64,000 bases of DNA from Fibrobacter sp. UBA4297. Its GTDB lineage: Bacteria; Fibrobacterota; Fibrobacteria; Fibrobacterales; Fibrobacteraceae. The stretch spans positions 169,073 to 233,072 of the forward strand of contig NZ_DGUZ01000001.1 in NCBI RefSeq assembly GCF_002394865.1. The letters run 5' to 3'. This document shows positions 51,127 through 60,136 of the stretch, in pieces. Each line of letters begins with the position of its first letter. Positions within the stretch are counted from its first letter, which is position 1. The notes beneath the pieces were generated by a model that saw only the letters and a list, made by a program, of their open reading frames with translations, was not told the DNA's origin and did no database searches. Position numbers and translations under genes: made by a program.

Positions 51127-52905
51127 TTAGTAATTATTCACCTTGAATGTCTTCATCGCGTTCTTGGATGTAACCTTGATAATTTGTATGCCCTTGTTCT
51201 TGAGGCTTACATTCAGGCTCGCACCTTCGCTTGTGTATGTTTCTTCGAGCTTGCCGTTCAGGCCAATCACTTGTACTTGGAACGGAATGTGCTTTGCACT
51301 GCTGATTGTAATCGAAGACTGAGCGCGGAGAACACTGAACGTATTTGCATTCACGTTTCTTAAACCATTGATGCTTTCCTTGTCGCTTGAATCCGGCTTT
51401 TCTTCCGGAACTTCAATATCGCTTGCTACCTTTTCCACCGGGGCTTTCTTGCTCAAGATGTAGCCGAGCGCGCCAACGAGCGGGGCGTTCAAGTCTAGAC
51501 AGACTTCGTTTACTTGCCAGTCGGCTGTAGATCCGTTGTGGCTTCCGCTTGTGAAGTCGCCTGCGATCATGCCTCCAAGGAGTTTGTTCTTTTCGGGCGG
51601 GTTGCCGGCACTGTTCACATCGCGACCTGCATCTTCGTTGCCGTAGTAACCGCGGTGGTGCGGCCTGTGCGGGGCCTTGGCGCCATTGCGGTCAAAGCCG
51701 ACAACGTAAGACTTCTTGTTGCTGTTATCGCCGAGAAGGTAGGCGACGTTCTTTTCGATGGCTTCGTCGTAAGAATCATCCTTGGCGAATTTGGAGAATA
51801 GGGCGTAGAGGAATGCTCCACCAGACGGTGTACGCGTAGAGAACTTGCCCGGACCGCCTGTTTCCTTGTTGTAAATGCCCTTGCTATCGACCTGATCTGT
51901 GTACATCTTGTCGAGGTAGTTCTGCACGCCGGCGTAGTCGCCAAGCGGGTTGAAACCAAAGACAAATTCACCGAGAATGTAAGAGAGCGGACTTGCGTCA
52001 GAATAGCTAAAGCGTGTAAAGCTGTTCTTGTCGAAGTCAATCATGTCCCAGAACTTTTGTGCTTCTTTTTTGTAAGATTCATCCTTAGTCGTGCGGTAGA
52101 GTTCGGTTGCCGCAAGGAACGGACCGTCTTCCCAAATGCCATTCCACCAGCTGCTTTCATAGAACCCCTGGGAATTTGTCACTCCCTTGTGCTTTTTGGC
52201 GTAGGCAAAAGCGGTCTTCGCGGCTTTCAAATACTTTTCACGGGCGCTTTCAACGGGGTCGATACGGGCCATCACGGCAAGCATTGCTGCTGCCATGCCC
52301 GGTGTGTAACCGTCATTTGCGTTACCCGTAATTTGGCGCGGTTCACCTCCATCGCCGGTTCCGAGCTTGCTCATGGCGCCAGCGGTCACCCATTTCATGT
52401 GGTCCTGGTTGCCGTTGCCTTTAACGGTCACAAAATTGTTTTCGTCGATTGCGGCCTTGACCCAGAAATCGGCTTCGTAGCGGAGTTCTTCCAAAAGGTC
52501 GCGAATATCGTTTGGCTTGCCGCCCTTGCGGCTGTAATCCTTGCTGACCTTGTAGTCGGTGTAGTCGCCGGTGTACAGGTCGTAAAAGCCTGTCGTAAAT
52601 TCGGCAAAGCTAAGTGCTAAAACGTAAGAGGCGTAACCTTGGGACTGACCGTACATCACGTGGTCGCCGCAGTCGAACCAACCGCCGCTCACGTCCTTGC
52701 CGTTATAGCTGTCTCTCAAAAAACTGGTCGGGTTATTCGTGCCGTCCAAAATCCAGTTCGGGCCTTGACCAGAACGTTGGGCACCCAAAAAGCGAGTGGT
52801 TATCCAGGCTGCTTCAACGTAATCATCGTCGCTCAAGGCAGCCTGTGCGTCTGTGAATGCTAGGCCAAAAACAGCAAGGCCTGCTAAAAAGGTCTTTTTT
52901 AACAT
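51127..52905 (-). CDS. Secreted GH9 cellulase with type IX-like sorting domain
   Basis: From ATG 52905 (AGAGG site; a further ATG two codons upstream overlaps it), the product is about 592 residues. A signal peptide is followed by a GH9 catalytic domain (about 25-490). GGWFDCGDHVMYG carries the two catalytic Asp, PHRPHHRGYYG the conserved His, and WQVNEVCLDLNAPLVGALGY the acid Glu. No CBM is visible. The last 80 residues (GLNGKLEETYTSEGASLNVS, then IIKVTSKNAMKTFKV) match the beta-fold of T9SS-type A sorting domains. It hydrolyses beta-1,4-glucan at or outside the cell surface. Confidence 0.92.
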   Translation of the reverse strand: MLKKTFLAGLAVFGLAFTDAQAALSDDDYVEAAWITTRFLGAQRSGQGPNWILDGTNNPTSFLRDSYNGKDVSGGWFDCGDHVMYGQSQGYASYVLALSFAEFTTGFYDLYTGDYTDYKVSKDYSRKGGKPNDIRDLLEELRYEADFWVKAAIDENNFVTVKGNGNQDHMKWVTAGAMSKLGTGDGGEPRQITGNANDGYTPGMAAAMLAVMARIDPVESAREKYLKAAKTAFAYAKKHKGVTNSQGFYESSWWNGIWEDGPFLAATELYRTTKDESYKKEAQKFWDMIDFDKNSFTRFSYSDASPLSYILGEFVFGFNPLGDYAGVQNYLDKMYTDQVDSKGIYNKETGGPGKFSTRTPSGGAFLYALFSKFAKDDSYDEAIEKNVAYLLGDNSNKKSYVVGFDRNGAKAPHRPHHRGYYGNEDAGRDVNSAGNPPEKNKLLGGMIAGDFTSGSHNGSTADWQVNEVCLDLNAPLVGALGYILSKKAPVEKVASDIEVPEEKPDSSDKESINGLRNVNANTFSVLRAQSSITISSAKHIPFQVQVIGLNGKLEETYTSEGASLNVSLKNKGIQIIKVTSKNAMKTFKVNNY

Positions 52906-53131
52906 TGTCATCCTCTAAGGTTTCCCATCCACACTATAGCGTCCACAATATAAAATTTTATGGGAAATTTTCACGCAAAATAAAATTCACCTTTGCGAAA
53001 TGTTCCCAATGGTGTCGTTTATGTAATTTTTTCAATGCAATAAAAATATATGTTGCGAAAAATTGACAAACGTTTTATATTAATCCTTGGTGTGGGGCTA
53101 GTTTTAGCCCTTTTTGTGGTGGGATGTTTTT

Positions 53132-55258
53132 ATGAAACACGTCGTTTCTGTTTTTGCATGTGCTGGTCTTTTTGTTGCGGCCAACGCACAAGTTTCTCTT
53201 CAGACAGCTTCAGGTGCTTTAGAATCGGCCTATGCCGAATGGGCATCTGATGGTTCCGATAGCTACAACGTCTATTATTCGGGCGCAGGTGTGAACGATG
53301 TTAAGGTGGATGCTCCGCTTATCCGCAAATATGGTTCCAAGTACCGTGTCGATGTGGTCGGCCTCAAGGCGGGCAGCTACACGCTCAAGGTGGCGTCTGT
53401 AAAAGGCGGCAAGGAAACCGCTTCGACGACTTCTAAGTCGCTGACGGTCAAGGCTCATGACCGCGCGGGTTTTGCTTTTAGCAACGGGCATGTTCCGGGC
53501 GCTTATAACGCAGATGGCACGCTCAAGGACGGTGCTGTTGTCCTCTACATCTCGGAATCGACTAAGAATACGGTCAAGCTCAATGTGGTAACGAGCAACA
53601 AGGGGACCGTTACGGAATGTGTCGGGCTCCAGAATATCTTGACAGGCTTCAAGAAAGGCTTTGATAAGCGTCCGCTTGCTATTCGTCTTATTGGCAATGT
53701 GACGGACCCGGAAGTGACCGACAAGGGCGATATCACCATCGATATGGGCAAAAAAGAAGGCCTTTCGATGACTGTTGAAGGTATCGGCAATGATGCTACG
53801 GCGAACGGCTGGGGATTTCGTGTCAAAGGAACCCAGGACTTGGAAATCCGAAATATCGGCATTATGAATGTTGATTCTGACGAAGGCGACAATATCACGC
53901 TACAGCAGGATAACCAGTATGTCTGGGTGCACAACAACGACTTTTTTTACGGCCATGCGGGTAGTGACAAGGATCAGGCTAAGGGCGACGGTGCCTTGGA
54001 TTGCAAGCTTTCTACTTATGTGACGTTCAGCTACAACCACTTCTGGGATAATGGCAAGTCAAACTTGTTAGGTCTCAAGGAAGGTTCGAGCGATGGTTAC
54101 TACATCACTTATCACCACAACTGGTATGACCATTCTGATAGCCGTCATCCGCGTGTGCGTTATTACAATGCCCACGTTTACAACAACTACTACGATGGCA
54201 ATGCCAAGTATGGCGCAGGCTCTACGCTTGGTTCGTCCGTGTTCATGGAAGCAAACTACTTCCGTAACTGCAAATATCCGATGATGACCTCGTTGCAGGG
54301 GACCGACGTCTATGCGAGTGCGACTAAGCGCGATCCGACGAACAACGGCACGTTCAGCAAGGAAACGGGCGGAACCATCAAGGCTTACAACAATTACATG
54401 GAAGGCTCCTACACGTTCATTCCGTATGGTGCTAGCAAATACATTTTGAAGGGTAAAGAAACTGCAATTGGTGATATTGATTCCAAGATTGATTTTGACG
54501 CCTATGTGGTGACCTCGCGTGATGCCCTGGTGCCGTCTAGCGTGAAGTCTTACGAGGGTGCAAATACTTACAGCAACTTCGATACGGACAAGTCCATCAT
54601 GTACAGCTACACGGTGGATTCTCCGGAGCAGGCCGTGGCGAACGTGCGCGCTTATGCAGGCCGCTTGCAGGGGGGCGATTTCAAGTGGGCGTTCGACAAC
54701 TCGGTTGACGATGCTTCTTCGGATGTGAACCAGAAACTCAAGGATGCCCTGATGGCGTACAAGGGCGGTAACGGCGAAGTGATGGAATATTCTTCTTCGT
54801 CCAGCGTTGCGCCGCAGTCCTCTTCTTCTGACATCCAGAGTTCTTCCTCCAGCGTCATCCTGAGTTCATCGAGCGAAGGATCCAGTGAAAGTTCCTCTAG
54901 CGTCATTCCGGACCCCGATCCGGAATCCTCAAGCTCTTCGGAATCGCCGAAGTCTAGTTCCAGCAGCGAAAAGGTCGAAAGTTCAAGTTCAGAAGGGACG
55001 ATCGGTCTCGCAAATGTGATGCCGGCGGTGTCTCGCAAAATCTTCTACGATTCCCGTTCTGCACACCTTGTCATCGGAACTTCCGACGTTTCCCGTTTGG
55101 ATATTGTCGGTATCGATGGCCGCCGTGTCCATCTTGCTAGCCTCAAGATCGTAGGCGATGCTCGCGTGCTTGATCTGAGCACTCTCCGTGCTGGCGTCTA
55201 TATCGTACGCTTCAAGACGCTTCTCGGCTTGCGGACCATGAAGTTCGTGAAAAACTAG
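53132..55258 (+). CDS. Secreted pectate lyase (PL1) with serine linker and sorting domain
   Basis: The ATG at 53132 opens a signal peptide (AANAQ). Residues about 20-110 look like a fibronectin III-type domain (YNVYYSGAGVNDVKVDAP). The PL1 beta-helix (about 115-520) includes GDGALDCKLSTYVTFSYNHF, then WYDHSDSRHPRVRYYNAHVY with the catalytic Arg, and repeated asparagine turns. A linker of about 70 residues (SSSSS..VILSSSSEGSSESSS..VIPDPDPESSSS) is partly encoded by palindromic repeats at 54854 and 54902. The C-terminal 75 residues (RLDIVGIDGRRVHLASLKIV) form a T9SS-like sorting domain. It cuts pectin homogalacturonan by beta-elimination with calcium. Confidence 0.9.
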   Translation: MKHVVSVFACAGLFVAANAQVSLQTASGALESAYAEWASDGSDSYNVYYSGAGVNDVKVDAPLIRKYGSKYRVDVVGLKAGSYTLKVASVKGGKETASTTSKSLTVKAHDRAGFAFSNGHVPGAYNADGTLKDGAVVLYISESTKNTVKLNVVTSNKGTVTECVGLQNILTGFKKGFDKRPLAIRLIGNVTDPEVTDKGDITIDMGKKEGLSMTVEGIGNDATANGWGFRVKGTQDLEIRNIGIMNVDSDEGDNITLQQDNQYVWVHNNDFFYGHAGSDKDQAKGDGALDCKLSTYVTFSYNHFWDNGKSNLLGLKEGSSDGYYITYHHNWYDHSDSRHPRVRYYNAHVYNNYYDGNAKYGAGSTLGSSVFMEANYFRNCKYPMMTSLQGTDVYASATKRDPTNNGTFSKETGGTIKAYNNYMEGSYTFIPYGASKYILKGKETAIGDIDSKIDFDAYVVTSRDALVPSSVKSYEGANTYSNFDTDKSIMYSYTVDSPEQAVANVRAYAGRLQGGDFKWAFDNSVDDASSDVNQKLKDALMAYKGGNGEVMEYSSSSSVAPQSSSSDIQSSSSSVILSSSSEGSSESSSSVIPDPDPESSSSSESPKSSSSSEKVESSSSEGTIGLANVMPAVSRKIFYDSRSAHLVIGTSDVSRLDIVGIDGRRVHLASLKIVGDARVLDLSTLRAGVYIVRFKTLLGLRTMKFVKN
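54854..54883. repeat. GTCATCCTGAG..CGAAGGATCC repeat, coding
   Basis: Arms GTCATCCT / GAAGGATCC around GAGTTCATCGAGC; encodes VILSSSSEGSS in the pectate lyase linker. Same family as 35099 and 50455. Confidence 0.65.
54902..54928. repeat. GTCATTCCGGA..TCCGGAATCC repeat, coding
   Basis: Arms ATTCCGGA / TCCGGAAT around CCCCGA; encodes VIPDPDPESS. Second coding copy of the element at 35241. Confidence 0.75.
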
Positions 55259-55352
55259 TTATTGGTCATTGGTTGTTAGTCATTAGTCTTTGGTTGAAAG
55301 ATCTTTTGGGGGCTTTAAAAACTATAGACCATTGACTGATGACTACTGACTT
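55258..55352. repeat. TTAGTCATTAG-family element after the pectate lyase gene
   Basis: Left arm TTATTGGTCATTGGTTGTTAG begins inside the stop codon; the loop has GAAAGATCTTTTGGGGGC; right arm ACCATTGACTGATGACTACT. The rest of the gap to 55495 is AT-rich and must hold the GH5 promoter. Confidence 0.75.
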
Positions 55353-55495
55353 TAGTAAACATTTTTAATCAAAATGGCGTTTTTTGAGCGTTTTCGCATG
55401 TTTCTAAATTAATTACAACTATAGTAATCCCATATTATATATCTTTCGCTTGGGATTTGTGATTGCGGAGATTGGGTGAACCCAAAAGGATGTTT

Positions 55496-58222
55496 ATGAA
55501 AAAAGTCTTCGCATTATTGACGTGCGCTGCCGTGACTTCTGCCATGGCAGTGACCGCTAGCCGTGTTGGCCCTGTGAGCACGTACGGTGAACTCGTCGCA
55601 AACGGTGGCAAGCTTTCTGGTTCTTGCCCGGAATACTCTCAAAAGGCTGTTCAGGTCAAGGGTATGAGCCTCTTCTGGAGCTCGGGCAACACCTATTCTA
55701 CCGACTTCTACTCCGAAAAAGGTATCAACCGCCTGGTTGACGACATGGGTATCGAAGTTGTGCGCTTTGCTCTCGGTGCGGCTGACGAAAAGTTCAATAG
55801 CTCGGGTCGTTCTTACACGACGGGTGGCGAAGGCTTCCAGAAGGCTTTGCTCAAGTCCGTAGTGAATGCTGCTGTCGATAAGGACATTTACGTCATCATT
55901 GACTGGCACATCGAATCTTCTGATGGCTTTACTAACGATGCTGTCAAGTTCTTCGAATATGCAGCCAAGGAATACGGCAAGTACAACAACGTGATTTTCG
56001 AAATCTGGAACGAACCGACCGGTAGCATGGATGCCGTGAAGCAGCATGCCGATCAGGTGATTCCGGTTATCCGTAAGTATTCCGACAACCTCATCCTCGT
56101 GGGTAGCCCGGGATGGTCCAGCCAGCCGAATGCTTGCGCTTCCGCAGGCATCAACGACAAGAACTATGGTTGTACGCTCCATTTCTATGCTGCAACTCAC
56201 TATATGGGCGATGGCGGTTACAACAAGGCTGCAGAAACGGCTATGGCTGCAGGCGTGCCTGTGTTTGCTACCGAATGGGGTACCGTCAATGCTAACGGTG
56301 ATGGCCAGCCGGATGAAGGCTCCAGCAACAAGTGGGTAGAATGGATGGCTCAGAAGGGCGTGTCCTGGACGAACTGGAACGCTTCTGCTATGAACGAAAC
56401 TTCTGCTGCATTTGCTAATGCCGTGTTCGAAAACGGTTTCACCTACACCAATTCTGGTAAGTACGTCAAGAGCAAGCTCGGTGGCGCATCTTATAAGGAT
56501 TGCGGCCTCCAGAATGGTGATGCCGAAGAAGAATCCGGCTTCTCTACGGGCGTTGCAAACGGTACATCGACTTCTATCCTAGATGACATGGAAGATGGCG
56601 ACCGTTATGGTTACCTCGGTGGTGCTTGGGCTGCTGTCGAAGACCAGGAAAATGGTGGTGCAAGCTCTATTTCTAACGAAAAGATTGAAGATGACTTTGG
56701 CAATACGACCTATAAGGTTGTCTATCCGGTCAGCGGCGACAACAAGAATACCTCCAAGTATGTTGCTGCCCTTAAGGATGTCAAGATCGGTAAGGGTTCC
56801 CTTAGTTATGGTCCGTACATCAAGATGTTCCTCACGCTTTTGAAGGAACCGGCAAAGGATTCCCCGAAGGCTTATGCAGACTTCGCCAAGTGCAAGACCA
56901 TCAAGTACAAGTACAAGGGAGCTAGCCACAACTTCGCAATTGAAACGACCGATGTTACCGACTACAACTATCACCGCGTGAACAAGGACGCTTCTGAAGG
57001 TTGGAAGGAAGTCGAAATTACGACGGACATGTTGAAGCAGGAAACATGGGGTGACGATTCTCGCTCCAAGCCGATCAAGATGGAAAACGCAACTCGTCTT
57101 TCTTGGGAAATCAAGGGCCTCGAAAAGGTTCCGGACGAAATGAACCAGCCCAAGTATCCGTACCTCTATGTGGATGACGTGAAGTGCGACGGTCTTTCCT
57201 TCACTGCTGTTAGCGGTAGTGCTAGCGAAACTCCGAAGTCTTCTTCTAGTGCTGCAGTTGGTCAGAGCTCTTCTTCTGTTGTTGCTGGTTCTTCTAGCAG
57301 CGCAAAGGCAACTTCTTCTTCTAGCGCCGTTATCCTCCCGCCGGCATCTTCTGCAACAGGTAAGACTGTTGTCGATATCGACGACGTTGAAGATCTTGAT
57401 GAAGTTCTCAAGACTACGGGTACCTGGTATGCTTACACGGATAAGGAACCGGGTGGAAAGTCCTCTATTTCTAACGTCTATGATCAGAAACTTGGTGGTT
57501 ATGTGGTCGCTTTCCCGGGTACTGAAGATCCGACGAATGGCACTAAGGGCTTTGTGGGCTTGAAGGACATCAATTGGGATCAGGGAACCTATACGGAAGC
57601 TCCGTTTGTTGCACTCGGCCTCAATACCAATGCCGATACCTCCAAGGGGATTGACTTGAGCAAGTGCGGTGCTATCAGCTATCGTTACAAGGGTTCCGCT
57701 CATACCTTCAAGGTTCAGGATGGTTCCGTGACGGACTATGCTTACCACGAATATCCGCTCGATGATTCCCAGGTCTGGAAGACGATGACGATTCTTATTG
57801 ATGATATCGCTCAGCCGAACTGGACTCAAGATCCTAAGGACCTCAACTGGGGTGCTATCAAGAAGATGGCTTGGGAAGTTGTTGGCTACAAGGGCATTGT
57901 CTATCAGCCGGCTATCAACTACCTCTATGTGGACGACCTCAAGTGCGTCGAAGTCCCGAAGGTTGGCTTCAAGACTGTTGCTCGCGCAGCTAGCGGCATC
58001 AAGGTTGGCGTGAAGGGCGATATGCTCAACGTGAACTTCAACAAGGCTGGCACAGCACGTATCCAGGTGTTCGACATGATGGGGCACGTTGTTGACAGCC
58101 GTATCGCTAACGTCTCTGCCGGCGCAAACCAGTTCTCTCTCAAGAACATGGCTAACGGCAACTACGTTGTGCGTGTGATGATGAACGGTGCAGCAAAGAC
58201 TGCTCGTATCTTCATCAAGTAA
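55496..58222 (+). CDS. Secreted GH5 endoglucanase with two CBM11-like modules and sorting domain
   Basis: The ATG at 55496 (AAAAGGA upstream) starts a signal peptide (SAMAV). The GH5 domain (about 35-340) contains IDWHIESSDG, FEIWNEPTGSMD with the acid/base Glu and VPVFATEWGTV with the nucleophile Glu, as in GH5 subfamily 2 cellulases. Two related beta-sandwich modules follow (about 365-575, starting ILDDMEDGD, and about 630-830, starting DIDDVEDLDE). Both contain LYVDDVKC or LYVDDLKC and look like CBM11-type glucan binders, separated by a serine linker. The last 75 residues (RIQVFDMMGHVVDSRIANVS) are a T9SS-like sorting domain. Large modular cellulases of this build are typical of Fibrobacter. 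Confidence 0.9.
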   Translation: MKKVFALLTCAAVTSAMAVTASRVGPVSTYGELVANGGKLSGSCPEYSQKAVQVKGMSLFWSSGNTYSTDFYSEKGINRLVDDMGIEVVRFALGAADEKFNSSGRSYTTGGEGFQKALLKSVVNAAVDKDIYVIIDWHIESSDGFTNDAVKFFEYAAKEYGKYNNVIFEIWNEPTGSMDAVKQHADQVIPVIRKYSDNLILVGSPGWSSQPNACASAGINDKNYGCTLHFYAATHYMGDGGYNKAAETAMAAGVPVFATEWGTVNANGDGQPDEGSSNKWVEWMAQKGVSWTNWNASAMNETSAAFANAVFENGFTYTNSGKYVKSKLGGASYKDCGLQNGDAEEESGFSTGVANGTSTSILDDMEDGDRYGYLGGAWAAVEDQENGGASSISNEKIEDDFGNTTYKVVYPVSGDNKNTSKYVAALKDVKIGKGSLSYGPYIKMFLTLLKEPAKDSPKAYADFAKCKTIKYKYKGASHNFAIETTDVTDYNYHRVNKDASEGWKEVEITTDMLKQETWGDDSRSKPIKMENATRLSWEIKGLEKVPDEMNQPKYPYLYVDDVKCDGLSFTAVSGSASETPKSSSSAAVGQSSSSVVAGSSSSAKATSSSSAVILPPASSATGKTVVDIDDVEDLDEVLKTTGTWYAYTDKEPGGKSSISNVYDQKLGGYVVAFPGTEDPTNGTKGFVGLKDINWDQGTYTEAPFVALGLNTNADTSKGIDLSKCGAISYRYKGSAHTFKVQDGSVTDYAYHEYPLDDSQVWKTMTILIDDIAQPNWTQDPKDLNWGAIKKMAWEVVGYKGIVYQPAINYLYVDDLKCVEVPKVGFKTVARAASGIKVGVKGDMLNVNFNKAGTARIQVFDMMGHVVDSRIANVSAGANQFSLKNMANGNYVVRVMMNGAAKTARIFIK

Positions 58223-58269
58223 AGACTGATGCGTTCCTTCGCGGAGCGCTTAAGTAACCATCAAAAATG

Positions 58270-58296
58270 CCCCGGACGAATGTCCGGGGTATTTTG
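58270..58296 (+). terminator. Intrinsic terminator after the GH5 gene
   Basis: CCCCGGAC GAAT GTCCGGGG stem followed by TATTTTGTT. Confidence 0.85.
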
Positions 58297-58334
58297 TTAT
58301 GCTGAAAAAAAAGAAATTTTGAAAAAATGCCGGA

Positions 58335-58376
58335 TTTTACGTCAAAAATAACGGAATTTCGTTGTTTTTGACGTAA
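58335..58376. repeat. TTACGTCAAAAA inverted repeat 1
   Basis: TTACGTCAAAAA (58337-58348) and TTTTTGACGTAA (58365-58376) are perfect inverted copies; the inner ACG / CGT pairs as well. The same arms recur at 58533. Confidence 0.85.
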
Positions 58377-58532
58377 TTTTTCTACGTTGTTTGTGTGTTT
58401 TTTATGGGTTTTGAGCCTTTCTTTCATTTTTTAGAACTAAATCTGAAAAAAATGTTCTTTTGAAGACAAAAAAGAACAGAAAAATCTAGAAAAAATGTTG
58501 CTTTATCTGTATTTTCTGTTTCTTTATATGAA

Positions 58533-58578
58533 TTTTTACGTCAAAAAATCGCATATTTTGACTTTTTTGACGTAAAAA
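58533..58578. repeat. TTTTTACGTCAAAAAA inverted repeat 2
   Basis: TTTTTACGTCAAAAAA (58533-58548) and TTTTTTGACGTAAAAA (58563-58578) are perfect 16-base inverted copies, 14 bases apart, each followed by TCGC on its right. Confidence 0.9.
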
Positions 58579-58620
58579 TCGCCTAAAAATCAAAATTTGA
58601 ATTTCGCACAGCTTTATTGC

Positions 58621-58660
58621 AAATCGCGCTGTAACACTTCTCACTTTGCCTTGGCCCACG
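58621..58660 (-). pseudogene. Partial copy of the 3' end of tgt
   Basis: GCGCTGTAACACTTC and flanking bases match 58848-58862 near the tgt stop; over about 40 bases 32 or so agree. On the minus strand it reads EPWAKAK-stop-EVLQRDLQ, against EEWAKAKCEVLQRNLE in tgt. The copies are direct repeats about 220 bases apart that enclose the hairpin cluster. Confidence 0.7.
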
Positions 58661-58664
58661 GTTC

Positions 58665-58799
58665 GATGCCTTACTTATCGCAAGGCATCTATGACAAAGG
58701 AGGGCTTTCGCCCTCCCTGAAAAGACTGAATCCGCTAGAATCATTTGAAAATGTGGTAGGCGGATTCTCTTGCGTGCATGCCTAGTTGATACTAGGCAT
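58665..58799. repeat. Cluster of four hairpins
   Basis: In 135 bases four stems follow each other: GATGCCTT / AAGGCATC (58665-58689), GGAGGG / CCCTCC (58699-58716), GAATCCGC / GCGGATTC (58728-58767) and ATGCCTAG / CTAGGCAT (58778-58799). All arms are perfect. It could be a structured RNA, a terminator array or the body of a small mobile element. Confidence 0.7.
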
Positions 58800-58836
58800 T
58801 TCTGCTCACAAACCTACCTTTTCCAATTGCAAATAA

Positions 58837-59976
58837 CTATTCTAGATTGCGCTGTAACACTTCACACTTTGCTTTTGCCCACTCTTCAAACGTATCGTCG
58901 GCGAGGTGGTCCTTCGCCTCTTGCATGAGGTGCAGGTAGAAGTGTAGATTGTGGATGCTGGCGAGCGTGTAGCCGAGCGATTCGCCGGCGTGGTGCAAGT
59001 GGCGCAGGTAAGCACGGCTGAAGTTGCGGCAGCAGTAGCAGTCGCAATTCGGGTCGACTGGCTTGTCGTATTCTTCGGCGTGGCGGGCTGCCTTGTAGCG
59101 GAGCACGCCTTCGCTGGTGAACAGCATGCCGTTACGGGCGTTGCGCGTGGGCATCACGCAGTCGAACATGTCAACACCGCGGCCAATCAATTCCAGCAAG
59201 TTCCACGGCGTTCCAACGCCCATCACATAGCGCGGATGGTCTGCCGGCAAGTAGTCCGTGCAGAAATCTGCAATCTCGTACATCGTTTCGGTCGGTTCGC
59301 CGACGGAAAGTCCACCCATGGCGTAGCCATCGGGGCCGAGTTCTGCGATGCGTTCAATCGCCTGCTTGCGCAAATGCGTGTGCATGCCGCCTTGTATAAT
59401 TCCAAAGAACTGTTGATCGTAACCGTGAATCGGCGGGTGTTCCTTGAGCCATTCCATCGCTTCGGCGGTCCAGCGAAGCGTGTAGTTTAAGCTGTGTTCC
59501 GCTTCCTTGACCGTGCTCGGGTACGGCGTGCATTCGTCGAGCGCCATGATGATGTCAGCGCCAATTTCGCGTTGGGCGTTCATCACGCTTGCCGGGCTAA
59601 AAAAGTGCTTAGAACCGTCCAAAATGCTCCTGAATTCCACGCCTTCGGGCTTGATCTTGCGAAGGTCTTTCAAACTCCACACCTGGAATCCACCGCTATC
59701 AGTAAGCACCGGGCCGTTCCAGCTCATGAACTTATGGATGCCACCGGCGGCCGCAATTTTTGGCGTTGTGGGGCGCAAGTACAAGTGGTACGTGTTGGCG
59801 AGGATAATCTGTGCCTTGATGTCTTCTTTTAGCTGTGCGGGCGTTACGGCCTTTACGGTCGCTTCGGTACCCACCGGCATAAAAATCGGCGTTTGGATGT
59901 CGCCGTGGTCGGTGTGCAAAACCCCTAGACGGGCCTTGGATTTCTTCGACGTCTTTTTCAGTTCAAAACGGTTCAT
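58837..59976 (-). CDS. tgt: tRNA-guanine transglycosylase
   Basis: A 379-residue enzyme that puts the queuine precursor into tRNA position 34. LTDSGGFQVWSL carries the first catalytic Asp, DIIMALDECTPYP the second region, RYVMGVGTPWNLLELIGRGV the third, and CDCYCCRNFSRAYLRHL the zinc ligands. Length is standard. It is leftward and isolated; its 3' end is partly duplicated at 58621. Confidence 0.95.
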   Translation of the reverse strand: MNRFELKKTSKKSKARLGVLHTDHGDIQTPIFMPVGTEATVKAVTPAQLKEDIKAQIILANTYHLYLRPTTPKIAAAGGIHKFMSWNGPVLTDSGGFQVWSLKDLRKIKPEGVEFRSILDGSKHFFSPASVMNAQREIGADIIMALDECTPYPSTVKEAEHSLNYTLRWTAEAMEWLKEHPPIHGYDQQFFGIIQGGMHTHLRKQAIERIAELGPDGYAMGGLSVGEPTETMYEIADFCTDYLPADHPRYVMGVGTPWNLLELIGRGVDMFDCVMPTRNARNGMLFTSEGVLRYKAARHAEEYDKPVDPNCDCYCCRNFSRAYLRHLHHAGESLGYTLASIHNLHFYLHLMQEAKDHLADDTFEEWAKAKCEVLQRNLE

Positions 59977-60028
59977 GTTTGCAAATGTAGAATTTTATGA
60001 AATGGATGTGAAGACATTTTTTTCGCTC

Positions 60029-60057
60029 TGTCACCCCGGCCTCTGTGCCGGGGTCGG
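60029..60057. repeat. GTCACCCCGGC..GCCGGGGTC palindromic repeat
   Basis: Arms ACCCCGGC / GCCGGGGT around CTCTGT; same family as 34643 and 60426. Confidence 0.8.
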
Positions 60058-60136
60058 CATTTTATTTGTCATTCCCGCCTACCTGTCCTCGCGCCTGTCC
60101 TCGCGCCTGTCCTCGCTTGACGGGGATGACGGGGAC

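Larger units (their letters stand above)
58223..58836. other. 614-base gap holding inverted repeats, a hairpin cluster and a tgt tail copy
   Basis: No protein gene is supported. Its contents are listed separately: a terminator (58270), two TTTTTACGTCAAAAA inverted repeats, a partial copy of the end of tgt (58621) and four consecutive hairpins (58665-58799). Confidence 0.6.

Noticed and set aside
58597..58785. 62-codon rightward frame in the gap before tgt
   Set aside because: It runs through the tgt tail copy and the hairpin cluster; the frame is accidental.
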